DNA of 64,000 bases from Antilocapra americana (GCA_007570785.1 ML662465.1:6995974-7059973); one strand, 5' to 3'; shown: positions 23,569-35,130, counted from the stretch's first letter. The notes: a model not told the origin generated them from the sequence alone. Program-made: numbers and translations.

Positions 23569-23945
23569 CTTGGCACCAAGTCGCTTGCTCTCCAGGTTCC
23601 TCGCTAGTGGACGCTACTGGACGGCCCCACAATCCTCCACAACTCCCAGCCCCCCCCCCTTTAACATGTCAAGGTCATCTTCAGCGGCAGCAGTGGCTGA
23701 TGGCCGGAAGTTTAAGGAGAGTCTGTGGAGGTTAAACAGACAACTTCCAGAGGCGAGGTGCAGGTACAGGGCCCTGCAAAGCCCCAGAGGATGGCCACCC
23801 AAAAGCTTCCCCCCACCCCCATCGTCCCGCAGGTGTGAGGCACGCAGCCCTTTTCTCCAGCCGGCTCAGGCTACCCCTACCCTGACCCTACCACCCGGCA
23901 GTCAGCACGTGGCACTCTGCCCTGTCCCACCTGGTTTCCGCTTTA

Positions 23946-25211
23946 GTTCAGTTCAGTCGCTCAGTCGTGTCCAACCCTTTGCGACCCCATGAACCGCAGC
24001 TCGCCAGGCCTCCCTGTCCATCACCAACTCCTGGAGTCCACCCAAACCCATGTCCATCGAGTCGGTGATGCCATTCAGCCACCTCATCCTCTGTCATCCC
24101 CTTCTCCTCCTGCCCCCAATTCTTCCCAGCATCAGGGTCTTTTCCAATGAGTCAACTCTTCCCATGAGATGGCCAAAGTATTGGAGTTTCAGCTTCAACA
24201 TCAGTCCTTCCAATGAACACCCAGGACTGATCTCCTTTAGGATGGACTGGTTGGATCTCCTTGCAGTCCAAGGGACTCTCAAAAGTCTTCTCCAACATCA
24301 CAGTTCAAAAACATCAATTCTTGGCACTCAGCTTTCTTTACTGTCCAACTCTCACATCCATACATGACCACTAGAAAAACCATAGCTTTGACTAGATGGA
24401 CCTTTGTTGGCAAAGTAATGTCCCTGCTTTTCAATATGCTCTCTAGGTAGGTCATAACTTTCCTTCCAAGGAGTAAGCGTCTTTTAATTTCATGGCTGCA
24501 GTCACCATCTGAAGTGATTTTGGAGCCCCCCCAAAATGAAGTCTGACAGTTTTCCCACTGTTTCCCCATATATTTCCCATGAAGGGATGGGACCAGATGC
24601 CATGATCTTAGTTTTCTGAATGTTGAGCTTTAAGCCAACTTTTTCACTCTCCTCTTTCACTTTCATGAAGAGGCTTTTTAGTTCCTCTTCTGCCATAAGG
24701 GTAGTGTCATCTGCATATCTGAAGTTATTGATATTTCTCCTGGCAATCTTGATTCCAGCTTGTGCTTCATCCAGCCCAGCATTTCTCATGATGTACCCTG
24801 TATAGAAGTTAAATAAGCAGGGTGACAATATACAGCCTTGATGTACTCCTTTTCCTATTTGGAACCAGTCTGTTGTTCCATGTCCAGTTCTAACTGTTGC
24901 TTCCTGACCTGCATACAGGTTTCTCAAGAGACAGGTCAGATGGTCTGGTATGCTCATCTCTTTCAGAATTTTCCACAGTTTATTGTGATCCACACAGTCA
25001 AAGGCTTGGGTATAGTCAATAAAGCAGAAGTAGATGTTTTTCTGGAACTCTCTTGCTTTTTCGACAATCCAGCGGATGTTGGCAATTTGATCTCTGGTTC
25101 CTCTGCCAAAACCAGCTTGACCATCTGGAAGTTCACGGTTCACGTATTGCTGAAGCCTGGCTTGGAGAATTTTGAGCATCACTTTACTTGCATGTGAGAT
25201 GAGTGCAACTG
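23946..25211 (-). mobile_element. BovB LINE with RT-domain frame and exact TSD
   Basis: 5'-truncated BovB flanked by the exact 11-bp duplication TTTCCGCTTTA (23935-23945 and 25212-25222). Its minus strand keeps a 243-codon open frame with reverse transcriptase motifs: CFIDYTQAFDCVDHNKLW, GKGVHQGCILSPCLFNF and the catalytic FRYADDTTLM. A frameshift separates the C-terminal part. Absent from the matching place in unit B. Confidence 0.96.
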
Positions 25212-25364
25212 TTTCCGCTTTACTCACCAGCAAACCACTCTCCTGCTCCCCAGTTTCGCTGATGCTTGCTCCTCTTGACAGACTCCACCCAATTGCCCAG
25301 TTCCAGTGTAACTTAGCAAATCACAGGTTTTGAATTCTAACTGTCCGAGGGTAAATCCTCTCTC

Positions 25365-25578
25365 CACTGTTTGTGAAAGTGTTAGTCACTCAGTTGTGTC
25401 GACTCTTTGCGAATCCATGCCAACCCGCCAAGCTCCTCCATGGATTTCTCCAGGCAAGAATAATGGAGTCGAGTTGCCATTCCCTTCTCCAGGGTATCTT
25501 CCCGTGCCACGGATCGAACCTAGGTCTCCTGCATTGTAAGCAGATTCTTTACTATCGGAGCCATCAAGAAAGCCAAGT
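25365..25578 (-). mobile_element. Bov-tA SINE
   Basis: GTGTTAGTCACTCAGTTGTG ... AGATTCTTTACTATCGGAGC. Confidence 0.88.
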
Positions 25579-25621
25579 TTGTTGCCTCTCAAGGGGCCAA
25601 AGTCCCTTGGACCTGTTGCCA

Positions 25622-25803
25622 AGAGTCGGACATGACTGAGCGACTTCACTTTCACTTTTCACTTTCATGCACTGGAGAAGGGGAATGGCAACCCACTCCA
25701 GTGTTCTTGCCTGGAGAATCCCAGGGACAGGGGAGCCTGGTGGGCTGCCGTCTATGGGGTCGCACAGAGTCGGACAGGACTGAAGTGACTTAGCAGCAGC
25801 AGC
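25622..25803 (+). mobile_element. Bov-tA2-type SINE, 3' part
   Basis: GAGTCGGACATGACTGAGCG, ATGCACTGGAGAAGG, GGGCTGCCGTCTATGGGGTC, ending in (AGC)n. Confidence 0.85.
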
Positions 25804-27024
25804 AAGGGGCCAAATAGACTTTTATTGACTGAGAGGTTAATCTTTGTCAGGAGAGGGCGCTGGGGGAACACTGCAGGACAAGGAGCTTCTATTCGTTAAG
25901 AATGCTTTAGATTCTTCTTGCTCTTACTTTGCTGCCGCCAGCAGTAGATGTGGAGCACATTTCGTGACACTGGCTGCCCCGCTCTGCTCCTCCCGCCCCA
26001 CCATTAAGTGTGAATGTCCAGTGATTCACGGAGGTGACCACTTCTTAGCACTACCCTGCCGACAACCCTAGAGAAGAGTTTCCTCCTTGCCAGATCCAGC
26101 CAGTGTTGGTCCACCTAGGTAGCCTGTATGGAGGAATAATTCCTGCCTGCTCAGCAGGTATGGAACAGCTCTAGTCCAGGGACAGTGAACTTTCCCATGA
26201 TGAAGTGAACCACAGTCAAACCTTCTGCAAGAAGATCTGAATCCCAGCCTTAGGGAGGATCCATCTTCCAAGTTTGTTTTGGCCTTGAGAATTTCCCCTC
26301 AGCATTCTCTTTACTTCTGTATAGATAATTCTCATTGTTAAAGTGCTTGCTAGAAGATGAAGAGAGAGAGAGAGAGGGACAGTGAAAAAGACAACCAGAC
26401 TAAAGGAATGCTTAAAAGGGTCATTAGCGAAGCCAAATGGAAGACTGGCTACAAGTAAGAGCTTAATAAAATGAGCTGTCTCCCCTTTTTGAAGATGACT
26501 AACCTGGGAGACAAAATTTGCGATTACTGAAATCATTTGTCAAAGATCTATGGCAGGTATGGTAATGGAACCCAGAGGAAGTTATAGCTAAAAAAAAAAC
26601 CCCAAAAAACAATAGAATAGAAAATAGCCTTTGGATGTCACTCACAATATCCAATTGAGGATGGAAAAACCTGGAACCATCCCCAAATAGCAGCTTCATG
26701 GACTGTTTACATTTTGCCATTCATAAAGGCTCATCAATTTGTCTGCTTATCTCCATGATTCTGGAGGTGTTTAGCTTTCTCATGCTGCTTAAGGAAGAAC
26801 TCCATCTGCCCAAACAAGAATAAAAAGAGCTCCCTGTCTCTTTTTCCACTTCATTTCTCCTTCATTCCTTCTTAGTCAGAGGTGAGGCAAGGATAGAAAA
26901 GAAAATACACTGTTTTTAAAGACTGTTTCTGCTTTCTATCCTTGGATTTTAAATGTGCTTGGTAAAAAGATTCTCTTATGAATGTAGAATCTGGGCTTAA
27001 GTTTTGGAAATAACAACCCAATTT

Positions 27025-28140
27025 AGAAAAAGCAAGAGAGCTCCAGAAAAACATCTACTTCTGCTTTATTGACTATGCCCAAGCCTTTGACTGTGTGGAT
27101 CACAATAAACTGTGAAAAATTCTGAAAGAGATGGGAATACCAGACCATCTGACCTGTCTCTTGAGAAACCTGTATGCAGGTCAGGAAGCAACAGTTAGAA
27201 CTGGACATGGAACAACAGACTGGTTCCAAATAGGAAAAGGAGTACGTCAAGGCTGTATATTGTCACCCTGCTTATTTAACTTCTATACAGGGTACATCAT
27301 GAGAAATGCTGGGCTGGATGAAGCACAAGCTGGATCAAGATTGCCAGGAGAAATATTAATAACCTCAGATATGCAGATGACACTACCCTTATGGCAGAAA
27401 GTGAAGAGGAACTAAAAAGCCTCTTGATGAAAGAGGAGAGTGAAAAAGTTGGTTTAAAGCTCAACATTCAGAAAACTAAGATCATGGCATTTGGTCCCAT
27501 CCCTTCATGGGAAATATATGGGGAAACAGTGGGAAAAGTATCAGACTTTATTTTTGAGGGCTCCAAAATCACTTCAGATGGTGATTGTAGCCATGAAATT
27601 AAAAGACGCTTACTCCTTGGAATGAAAGTTATGACCAACCTAGATAGTATATTGAAAAGCAGAGACATTCCTTTGCCAACAAAGGTCCATCTAGTCAAGG
27701 CTATACTTTTCCCAGTAGTCATTTATGGATGTGAGAGTTGGATGGTGAAGAAAGCTGAGGGCCGAAGAATTGATGTTTTTGAACTGTGATGTTGGAGAAG
27801 ACTTTTGAGAGTCCCTTGGACTGCAAGGAGATCCAACCAGTCCATCCTAAAGGAGATCAGTCCTGGGTGTTCATTGGAAGGACTGATGTTGAAGCTGAAA
27901 CTCTAGTACTTTGGCCATCTCATGGGAAGAGTTGACTCATTGGAAAAGACCCTGATGCTGGGAAGGATTGGGTGCAGGAAGAGAAGGGGATGACAGAGGA
28001 TGAGGTGGCTGAATGGCATCACCGACTCGATGGACATGGGTTTGGGTGGACTCTGGGAGTTGGTGATGGACAGGGAGGGCTGGCGAGCTGTGATTCATGG
28101 GGTTGCAAAGAGTTGGACACGACTGAGTGACTGAACCTAA
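27025..28140 (+). mobile_element. BovB LINE, 3' half
   Basis: Encodes CFIDYAQAFDCVDHN, LTCLLRNLYAGQEATVRTGH and the YADD region in separate frames. A one-base deletion (CTGGATCAAG for CTGGAATCAAG) breaks the frame before YADD. Found only in unit A. Confidence 0.94.
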
Positions 28141-28164
28141 CTGAACCCATTTTGCCCCTTAAAC

Positions 28165-28372
28165 GTTGGTGGTTGTGGTGGTTTAGTCACCAAATTGTTT
28201 TTGACTTTACCACCCAATGGACTGTAGCCTGTTTGGTTCCTCTGTCCTTGGGATTTCCCAGGCAAGGTTACTGGAGTGGGCTGTCAATTTGTTTTCCAGA
28301 GGATCTTCCTGACCCAGTGATTGAAACTCCATCTCCTGCATTGCAGGAGATGAGCCACAGGGAAGCCCTTAA
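28165..28372 (-). mobile_element. Bov-tA SINE
   Basis: AATGGACTGTAGCCTGTTTG ... ATGAGCCACAGGGAAGCCC, degenerate. A (TG)n run follows at about 28420-28465. Confidence 0.8.
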
Positions 28373-28782
28373 ACTTTGGATACTTATTTTAATGAGATTA
28401 TTCTTGGTAAATAATTGGTATGTGTGTGTGTGTTTATGTATGTTTATGTACATATCTCTGTGTGTGTACTTATGAGAAAGATGATTTGCTCTAGTCTTTA
28501 TCCTCTTTTTATCAATACCTCAGCTTTTAAAATATTTTGTTAGTAAGAACATAAACCTCAAATATCTAGCTCTTCAAGCTTCATCATTTCTGGATGTTTC
28601 TGCTCAAACAATCAGAATACTCAGGAATAGTTTCTAGACCCCATGCTAATAAATGCTGCTCTTTCATATTTCCAGAAGAGAAAATGAATTTCACCAAATG
28701 TCTTTAGATTTGCACATGCTGGATACACAGGCTGCCCATGTAAATCTACAAAGAAGGGACATGTGTTTTCTTCTGGGGGCTC

Positions 28783-28788
28783 TTTATT
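28783..28788 (-). terminator. Poly(A) signal AATAAA after the orphan exon
   Basis: AATAAAG on the minus strand 124 nt past the TAA of the orphan exon, in sequence homologous to the gene 1 3' UTR (the flanking TTTATTACATAAA.ATATTTA is shared by both arms). Confidence 0.6.
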
Positions 28789-28911
28789 ACATAAACATAT
28801 TTACACTAAGATACACACATAGGAATGCCCCTCCATGTATCCAGATACAATAGAGAGTAGTCTAAAGAAGACATAATGACCTCTGGTTGGAACTGAATCT
28901 CATGGTACCTT

Positions 28912-29037
28912 TTAAAAATAAATGTCTGTGTTCTGTAGGTTAGCAAAGGTCAGGAAGACTTGTCCCAGTGTTATCTGACTGATGGAATAGTCTTCTAAAT
29001 TGAATTGATCTTTAGCTTCCTCCAAAATTCCAAACAC
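28912..29037 (-). pseudogene. Orphan duplicated terminal ABCA exon
   Basis: A second copy of the last ABCA exon, 7361 bp downstream of the gene 1 copy. Seen: same acceptor context (GTTGCTGTTAAAG), 41 codons then TAA. The peptide starts [20 protein letters not shown] and continues [12 protein letters not shown] with a different tail ending NTDIYF. Two points suggest relaxed constraint: the strongly conserved Glu of LEQVF is Gly here, and the tail is shorter. No other ABCA exon lies between it and island B. It may be a relic of a lost middle gene or an alternative last exon for gene 1, because its splice acceptor, frame and poly(A) signal are all still intact. Confidence 0.8.
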
Positions 29038-29039
29038 CT

Positions 29040-30300
29040 TTAACAGCAACAACAAAAAGAGCAGTTACCAATAGCAGTCCTCCCTTCCAGCCTTCAACCC
29101 ATATGAGCCTATCCACTTCTTTCAACCACTGCCAAGTTAATGGTGGAAGACAAAAGGTACAGAAGAGGGAGATTGGAAAAATGCACAAATAGATAATTGA
29201 GGAACTAAAAAAAGGCAGTTTTCTGTCCTTATTCTCTTGATGGACCTGGACTAACAACAGGATTTAGGGAGCATTTCAAATTTCAAATATCTAGAGGTAT
29301 TTGAAAGTAACCTCTCTACTTCTCCTACAGTGCCAGAATTCCATTGTATATGCCTGATTATCAAATACTTCTCCCATCATTAGTGCTTTCTTAACATGTA
29401 ATATTACAAAGGCATGATTTCAGCAATCACCTTTCCCCATGTATTTTCCTTGCTGGGAATGTAGTAGGTAAGGATCCTTGATTCTGCTCCTTTAAAAACA
29501 CTGTCTTAGAAAGGAAAGATAGGGTAGGTGAATAATCTTACAGTTTTCTTTTTAAGTTGCCAAATATTGCTTTATCTACCTAATTATATATAAAAGTGAA
29601 TAGATATAACTAATAGAAAAGAGACACATTTGAATATTCCACTGTTTTTGGTATGTAGGCGTGACAAGGTTCTTTTCAGCACCTTTATTCCTGATAAAAT
29701 AATCTTATGTAGGCGTTATTATTGAGGGCGGTCTTTTGGGCACAAAAAAATTGTCAGCTCAATATGCAATATAAAAAAACTGAGCCTTCTAAAATTCTAA
29801 TGATATAAGATTTAATTTCTGAATACAGTGCTGACAGGGGAAGATTTTCACTCTTGTTGTGTGAGCATGTATGCAGATATAATGTTTGATGAGAAGGAGA
29901 GCAGAACAAGGCCTCCTCACTATTTGCATTATTACACACCATGTGGAAGAGGAAATCATACACATCAATCACTGAAGTCAGGCCTTGTGTTCTGGTTTCT
30001 TTTACAGGTGATGAGTGCACTGGTGAGGTGAAGGCGAAGAGGGTGGTATTCATTTCTAAGCTGGAACAGATATTTTATGTTTATCAATGCGCATTCGTAT
30101 ATTATAAATTGGATTAACTGGATTAAAATATTTTAAAGCATATATGTTTCCAATGCTGAGTGGATTTTCTTAATATGAATTTTAATGCACCTTTTGTCTC
30201 TATATTGACACAAAGCCCTTTTTGTGTGAAATATTTTAAATATTGAGTTTAATAAATTATTCAAGGCAAACACTGATGAACCTGCCTCCCTTCCATTTAG
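29040..30300. other. Sequence upstream of the orphan exon, shared with unit B
   Basis: Non-repeat sequence collinear with 36.4-37.6 kb (for example AACAGCAACAAC, GAAATCATACA). It holds no recognisable exon. Confidence 0.6.
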
Positions 30301-30760
30301 TTCAAATGATAATAATCCTATGTGCCACTTTCTTGTCTCTATCCCTCATAAAAAATAACCAATACTTTCATTGTTATTGTGTACATTTCCTTTTTTAATG
30401 TCTTTATGCATGCACCCCTACAAGTTTAGGTAGAATGTTCCTGCTTTGAAGTTTGTGTGAGTGGAATCATCTAGTGTATATATTCTTTTTTATCTTCTTC
30501 CACTCAGTGTTTGTAAGATCATTCATGTAGTTGCATAAGCTATACTTCATTCATTTTCTTTTTGAATAGTAATCTGGTGTATGAATATTTCATAATTTAT
30601 TTTCTATTCAGCTACTGATAGACATATGGGTTGCCTGACTCTTGTGAATATTGCTAAGGTAAATATTATTTTGCCTCCTTGCCATAGGTGGATGCAAATA
30701 AATAAGATACCTGTGGTAGAATTGTTGGACATTACTTTTTAAAAATGGTTATACCAACTT
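30300..30760 (-). mobile_element. Antisense LINE-1-like fragment shared by both duplication arms
   Basis: TAATCTGGTGTATGAATATT with TTTCATAATTTATTTTC... corresponds to 41690-41870 (GGTAATCTGGTATATGATTA). Marks the distal end of detectable duplication. Confidence 0.6.
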
Positions 30761-32030
30761 CAATTTTCACCCTGAGATTCAGCGAATTGGAAAGAATGTC
30801 ACCCCACAAGAAGGCTGAACAAATTCCAAATTAATGGCTTTTCTTAAACCCATCAGTTTTTCTGATGAGGCAAACTCAGGACAAATAACTGACCCAATAT
30901 TTGGGGAGAGATAAACATCTGCAGAGAGAATCAGGATGAGAGCATTTACTTATAAAAGGCACACTCTGCTGGATGACATACAAGCTGGTGAGAATATTTA
31001 GCTTAAAAATTTTAACACATTGCTAAAGGTAGAGTGTTGACTAGCAAGACAATATGAAAGCCATTCTTTTATTTTTAACTTCTCTGATTTAATTTTTTTC
31101 AGTAGTGTTTCTTATACTGGATTTTTCTTTTTAGCCAATCTGAAGTTTTTTTCATTTAATATGGGAATTAGCTTATTTACATTTATTGAAAATAACAGTA
31201 TATTCAATTATAATCCCATATTTTTAAAAATTACACATATGTACATGCATGATTATAAACATAGATATAAACATATAAAATGTATCTGTGTTTGCATCTC
31301 TACTATGTAATTGGTTCTTTTTATTCTTTAATTTTTACATTTGTGATATAGAATAATATACATATATTTTGTTCTAATGGTTAACTCCATGCAAATATCT
31401 TTATGCTAATACCCATAGATAGTCCCTTCTTTTTAAGACATCGTCTTTTGTATCCCTATTAAGAATGACATTGAATATACTAGTAATCTCTTAGCTCCCT
31501 TCCCCAGCATCTAATTCATAGTAACTTCTTTTTATTCCCACTTAACCTCTAAATGGCACTCAGTAAGCATATTAGTTTCCATATAGTCTCTGACTTCTTC
31601 CCCACTATTTTTGTATTTTATTCCCAGTTCTAAACCATACTTCATTTACATAATAATCTATCACCTAGATCCTCTTCATTTAGGCCTCAGTCTAGAGTTG
31701 GAAAACATTCAATGTTTACTGATAATTCTTACATAGAAGCTTCTCCAGCCTTTTCTTAGTAGGGTGAAATTTTTGTGTGTGTAGTCTTCAGGGAGAACCA
31801 CTGTAAATAATATTCACTGAATTCTCATATATTCCTAACTCTATGTGAGTTTCATTCTTGAAGTTCAATTTGGCTGAAGAAACTCTGCCTTGTATTTTTC
31901 TTAGCAGAAAATGCTTTATTGCAAAGTTTTAGGTCAGTCTGTTCCTTTCCCTTATAAATTTTCTTTTTCTTGTCTTTTAATTTGGATATCCTAAGGTCCC
32001 ACAACCTTTATTATTGAAACACAATATTTT
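30761..32030. other. AT-rich spacer between duplication units
   Basis: No ABCA exon, no clear element. The junction between unit A and unit B must lie here. Confidence 0.4.
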
Positions 32031-32035
32031 TATCG

Positions 32036-32270
32036 AGGGCTTCCCAGGTGGTGCTAGTGGTAAAAAACCTGCCTGCCAATGCAGGAGACATAAGAGACAG
32101 GGGTTTGATTCCTGGGTTGGGAAGGTACCCTAGAGGAGGGCATGGCAACCCATTCTAGTATTCTTACCTGGTGAATCCCATGGACTAGAGAAGCCTGGCA
32201 GGCCTCTCTAGTCCAAAGGGTCGCAAAGAGTCTGACAGGACTGAAGCAACTTTGCATGCAGTTTTATTGG
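32036..32270 (+). mobile_element. Bov-tA SINE
   Basis: GGGCTTCCCAGGTGGTGCTA ... CAAAGAGTCTGACAGGACTG. Confidence 0.88.
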
Positions 32271-32599
32271 AATGTTCCTTTTGTTGAATGACGCTGGGCC
32301 AATTTTTCAGGTTGTCCTTTGAAAAGTAGGTTAGTATGATCTCAGGAAATGTACTTGAATGATAGTTTTAAGTATTTTTTCTATTTTATAGCTTTTCATC
32401 TTTGTGGACTACTTTCATAGCTGTGTTGGATTGTCTTTACCTTACCTCTCTCTCAAAACATATGCTTCCAGAGCCTTTTATTTCAAATACTTAGCACAAC
32501 CAAAATAAAATTCCTCAGAGTATGCTTTTGTTTAATTTGTCTTGGTGAGCTCTTGTGTGCGTTTGGAGGTAGGAGTAAAGTCTTTTACTTTGGGTACTT

Positions 32600-33425
32600 G
32601 TCTGTCGTGTTTTTGTTGGGCGGGAGCGGGGAGGGGCGGTACCTGGGCAGCTTAGCCCAAGAGATGGGACTTGGAGAGGGAGAGAGAGAGAGGGAGGTCC
32701 TGGGCACTCACAGCTCGGACCTCAGAAGAGTCTCTGCCATACCTGGGCACAAGCAGAACCCCCGCGGTGCCTCCTCTCAACGCCCTCCGCAGCCTCCCTG
32801 GATCAGGCTCGTTGCCACTGCCGGTTGAGGACCCGGCTGATCCGAGGAACCTGCGTGTGCTGTCTGTCTCTGCTCCTTCCCAGCGCAAGCCCTCTCACAC
32901 CCTAGACCCCGCAGCCGGGGAGCGACCCCCTTGCTCTGCCCACCTTCCCAGCACCCGCCAGCCCTCTCCTTCCTCCCCTCTCTGATCACGGCACCCTGTC
33001 CCCCCATTGCCTCTCGCACACCGCCCAGACCCTGAAGGCCCCGTCTCCGCACCCTTTCGCTTGCTCTTCCAGGTTCCTCGCCTCTGGACCCTACTGGACA
33101 ACCCCACAATCGTAACTCGCGGGCTCCCTGCTGCTTCATCAAAGTCACGCTCAGCTGTACCGGTGGCTTAAGGCAGGAAGGTTAAGGAGAATCTGTCCCT
33201 GATCGTCCCCCACCACCGGTGGCCTGTGCGGGTTAAACAAGCAATTTCCAGAGGCAAGGCACAGGGGCAGAGTCCTAAACCTCCCGGCGGTTGGCCACCC
33301 AAAAAGCATTCCAGTCCGCAACATCATGCGGCAGGCGCAGGACAGGCCGCCAAGGGGCCCTTCCGCCAGAGTGCGCAGCCCTGCCCAGCCCATCCCTCCG
33401 CCTTCCGCACGTTCAGCTATGCCTG
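32600..33425 (-). promoter_or_regulatory. CpG island B, duplicate of island A
   Basis: GC-rich, CpG-dense block sharing long collinear similarity with island A (for example GGTTCCTCGC, CTACTGGAC and CCAGCCCTCTCCTTCCTCCC or close variants in the same order). It lies 2.8 kb downstream of gene 1's stop and 3.6 kb upstream of the orphan exon. Its left part has a GA-rich run (about 32676-32695). It may still promote transcription, but no gene body follows it on the minus strand. Confidence 0.5.
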
Positions 33426-34091
33426 ACCCTCTAGGCGTTGGATTTACCCCACCTCCAAACCTTTCTCTTGCTCCCCAGTTTCACTCATGCTTGCTTCTCT
33501 TGGCTGACTCCAGCTGAATGCCCAGCTCCAGTGTAGCGTAGCGAATCATAGGTTTTGAATTCTGATTGTTGGAGGGCAAATCCTCTGTCTCTCCCCTGCT
33601 GTGCCAGGTATCAATTTACTGCCTCTTAAGCGCCAAATAGATCTGGGTTCTTGAATTGACTGGTTGTCAGGAGAGGGTGCTGGAGAAATAGTGCAGGAGA
33701 AGGGACTTCTATTCATGATTAGGTGTTTTCTCTTAGATTCTTCTTGCTCTTACCTTGTCGCTGCCAGCAGTGAATGTGGAGTACATTTCGTGACACTCAC
33801 CCCACCCTGCCCCAGTCATGGTATTAAGTGTGAATTCCCAGCGATTCACGGATGTGACCCTTCTTAGCACCAGCCTGCCAACAACCCAGAGGAGAGTTTC
33901 CTGCTTGCCAGATCTAGCCATGGTTCCTGTTGGCCAGCCTCAGCTGCCTGAACTGGGAGCGGTAATTCCTGCTTGCTCAGAAGGTATGGAACAGCCCTGG
34001 TCCAAGGACAGTGAACTTCCTCACGGGATCAGTTGAGCTACAACCAAACCTTTCCTTGGGGAGGAACCATCTTCCAAGTTTGTTTTATACT

Positions 34092-34425
34092 TGGGCTTCC
34101 CTGGTGGCTCAGATGGATAAAGAATCTGCCTGCAATGCAGGAGACCCCAGTTGGATTCCTGGATTGAGGAGTTCACCTGGAGAAGGGATAGGCTATCCAC
34201 TCCAGTATTTCTTGAGCTTCCCTGGTAGCTCAGATGGTAAAGAATCTGCCTGCAATGGGGGAGACCTGGGTTTGATCCCTGGGTTGGGAAGATCCCCTGG
34301 AGGAGGGTGTGGCAACCCACTCTAGTATTCTTGCCCGGAGAATCCCATGGACAGAGGAGGCTGGCAGGCTACAGTCCTTGGGGTTGCAAAGAGTCAGGTA
34401 AGACTGACCAGCTAAGCACACAGCA
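34092..34425 (+). mobile_element. BOV-A2-type dimeric SINE
   Basis: Two heads (GGGCTTCCCTGGTGGCTCAG and GAGCTTCCCTGGTAGCTCAG) and one tail. Found only in unit B. Confidence 0.9.
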
Positions 34426-35021
34426 CATTTTACCTCAGCCATAGGACAGTCTCGGGGGTTCTCTTTACATCCTTATAGCTAATCCCCATTATGGTTAACA
34501 GTTGTTTTAATTTTCCCTATTCAAATTGCTGTGTGGTTTCCTGATTCTTGCTAGGGACACTGATAACCCTTCTGAGCCTCCCAATGAGGACAACAGTAGA
34601 GCTTCCTATCTCAGAGGGTGTCTTGGGATTAAATGATCCAATGTATGCAAAGTGCTTAATAGAGGAACTGACACACTTTTTTGGTTTGCTTGTTTCTTGT
34701 TGAAGGATGAAGAGATAGGATAGGTGATAAAGCCTCTCTCTTCCTATTAGACTAGAAGAATATTTTCAAGAGTCATTAATGAAGCCAACTTGAAGACAAG
34801 ATGTAAGTAAAAGGTTAAAGAAAACGAGTTCCCTTTCCCTTCTAAATATGGCCAGTCTGGGAAACAAATTTTGTAATTACGGAAGTCACTTGTCAGAGAT
34901 TAATGGTAGGTATTGGAATGGAACCCAGAGAAAGTTCTATCAATTTTAAAAATAATACAGAGAATAGCTTCTAGATATTAGTTACAATATCCAATTGAGG
35001 ATATAAAAACCTATACCTGGG

Positions 35022-35130
35022 GGACTTCCCTGGAAGTCAGGTGGTTAAGACTTCACCTTCCAGTGCAGAGGGTTCAAGTTTGATCACTGGTCTGGGGGCT
35101 AAGATCCCATATGCCTGAGGCCAAAAAAAC
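35022..35130 (+). mobile_element. CHR-2-type SINE fragment
   Basis: GGGACTTCCCTGGAAGTCAG, GTTTGATCACTGGTCTGGGG, A-rich end. Confidence 0.75.

Larger units (their letters stand above)
23040..23940 (-). promoter_or_regulatory. CpG island A, candidate promoter and leader of ABCA gene 2
   Basis: About 0.9 kb of GC-rich, CpG-dense sequence in an otherwise AT-rich, CpG-poor window. It lies 4.3 kb upstream of the gene 2 ATG exon on the same strand, the usual place for a non-coding first exon. It has no TATA box that I can see and contains an NRF1-like palindrome. The open frames across it are by-products of GC content, not recognisable proteins. Promoter function is inferred. It is the duplicate of the island at 32.6-33.4 kb. 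Confidence 0.55.
23030..30750. repeat. Segmental duplication, unit A
   Basis: Left arm of a tandem duplication. Collinear blocks shared with unit B: the CpG island; the AGGTTTTGAATTCT block; the GTCAGGAGAGGG...CTTGCTCTTAC block (25850 versus 33667); the CAGCAGGTATGGAACAGC block; the 3' UTR, poly(A) signal and terminal ABCA exon; the region upstream of that exon; and a distal L1 fragment near 30520. Two BovB insertions and several SINEs are found only in this arm. Confidence 0.85.

Noticed and set aside
22953..23992. Overlapping open frames of 60-140 codons on both strands
   Set aside because: They lie in the GC-rich, stop-poor CpG island, have proline- and serine-rich compositions from base bias, and resemble no protein family.
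24502..25233. 243-codon frame as a host gene
   Set aside because: It is the BovB reverse transcriptase, flanked by a target-site duplication.
32553..33517. Overlapping open frames of 60-123 codons in island B
   Set aside because: Same reason; the frames are not conserved between the two island copies.
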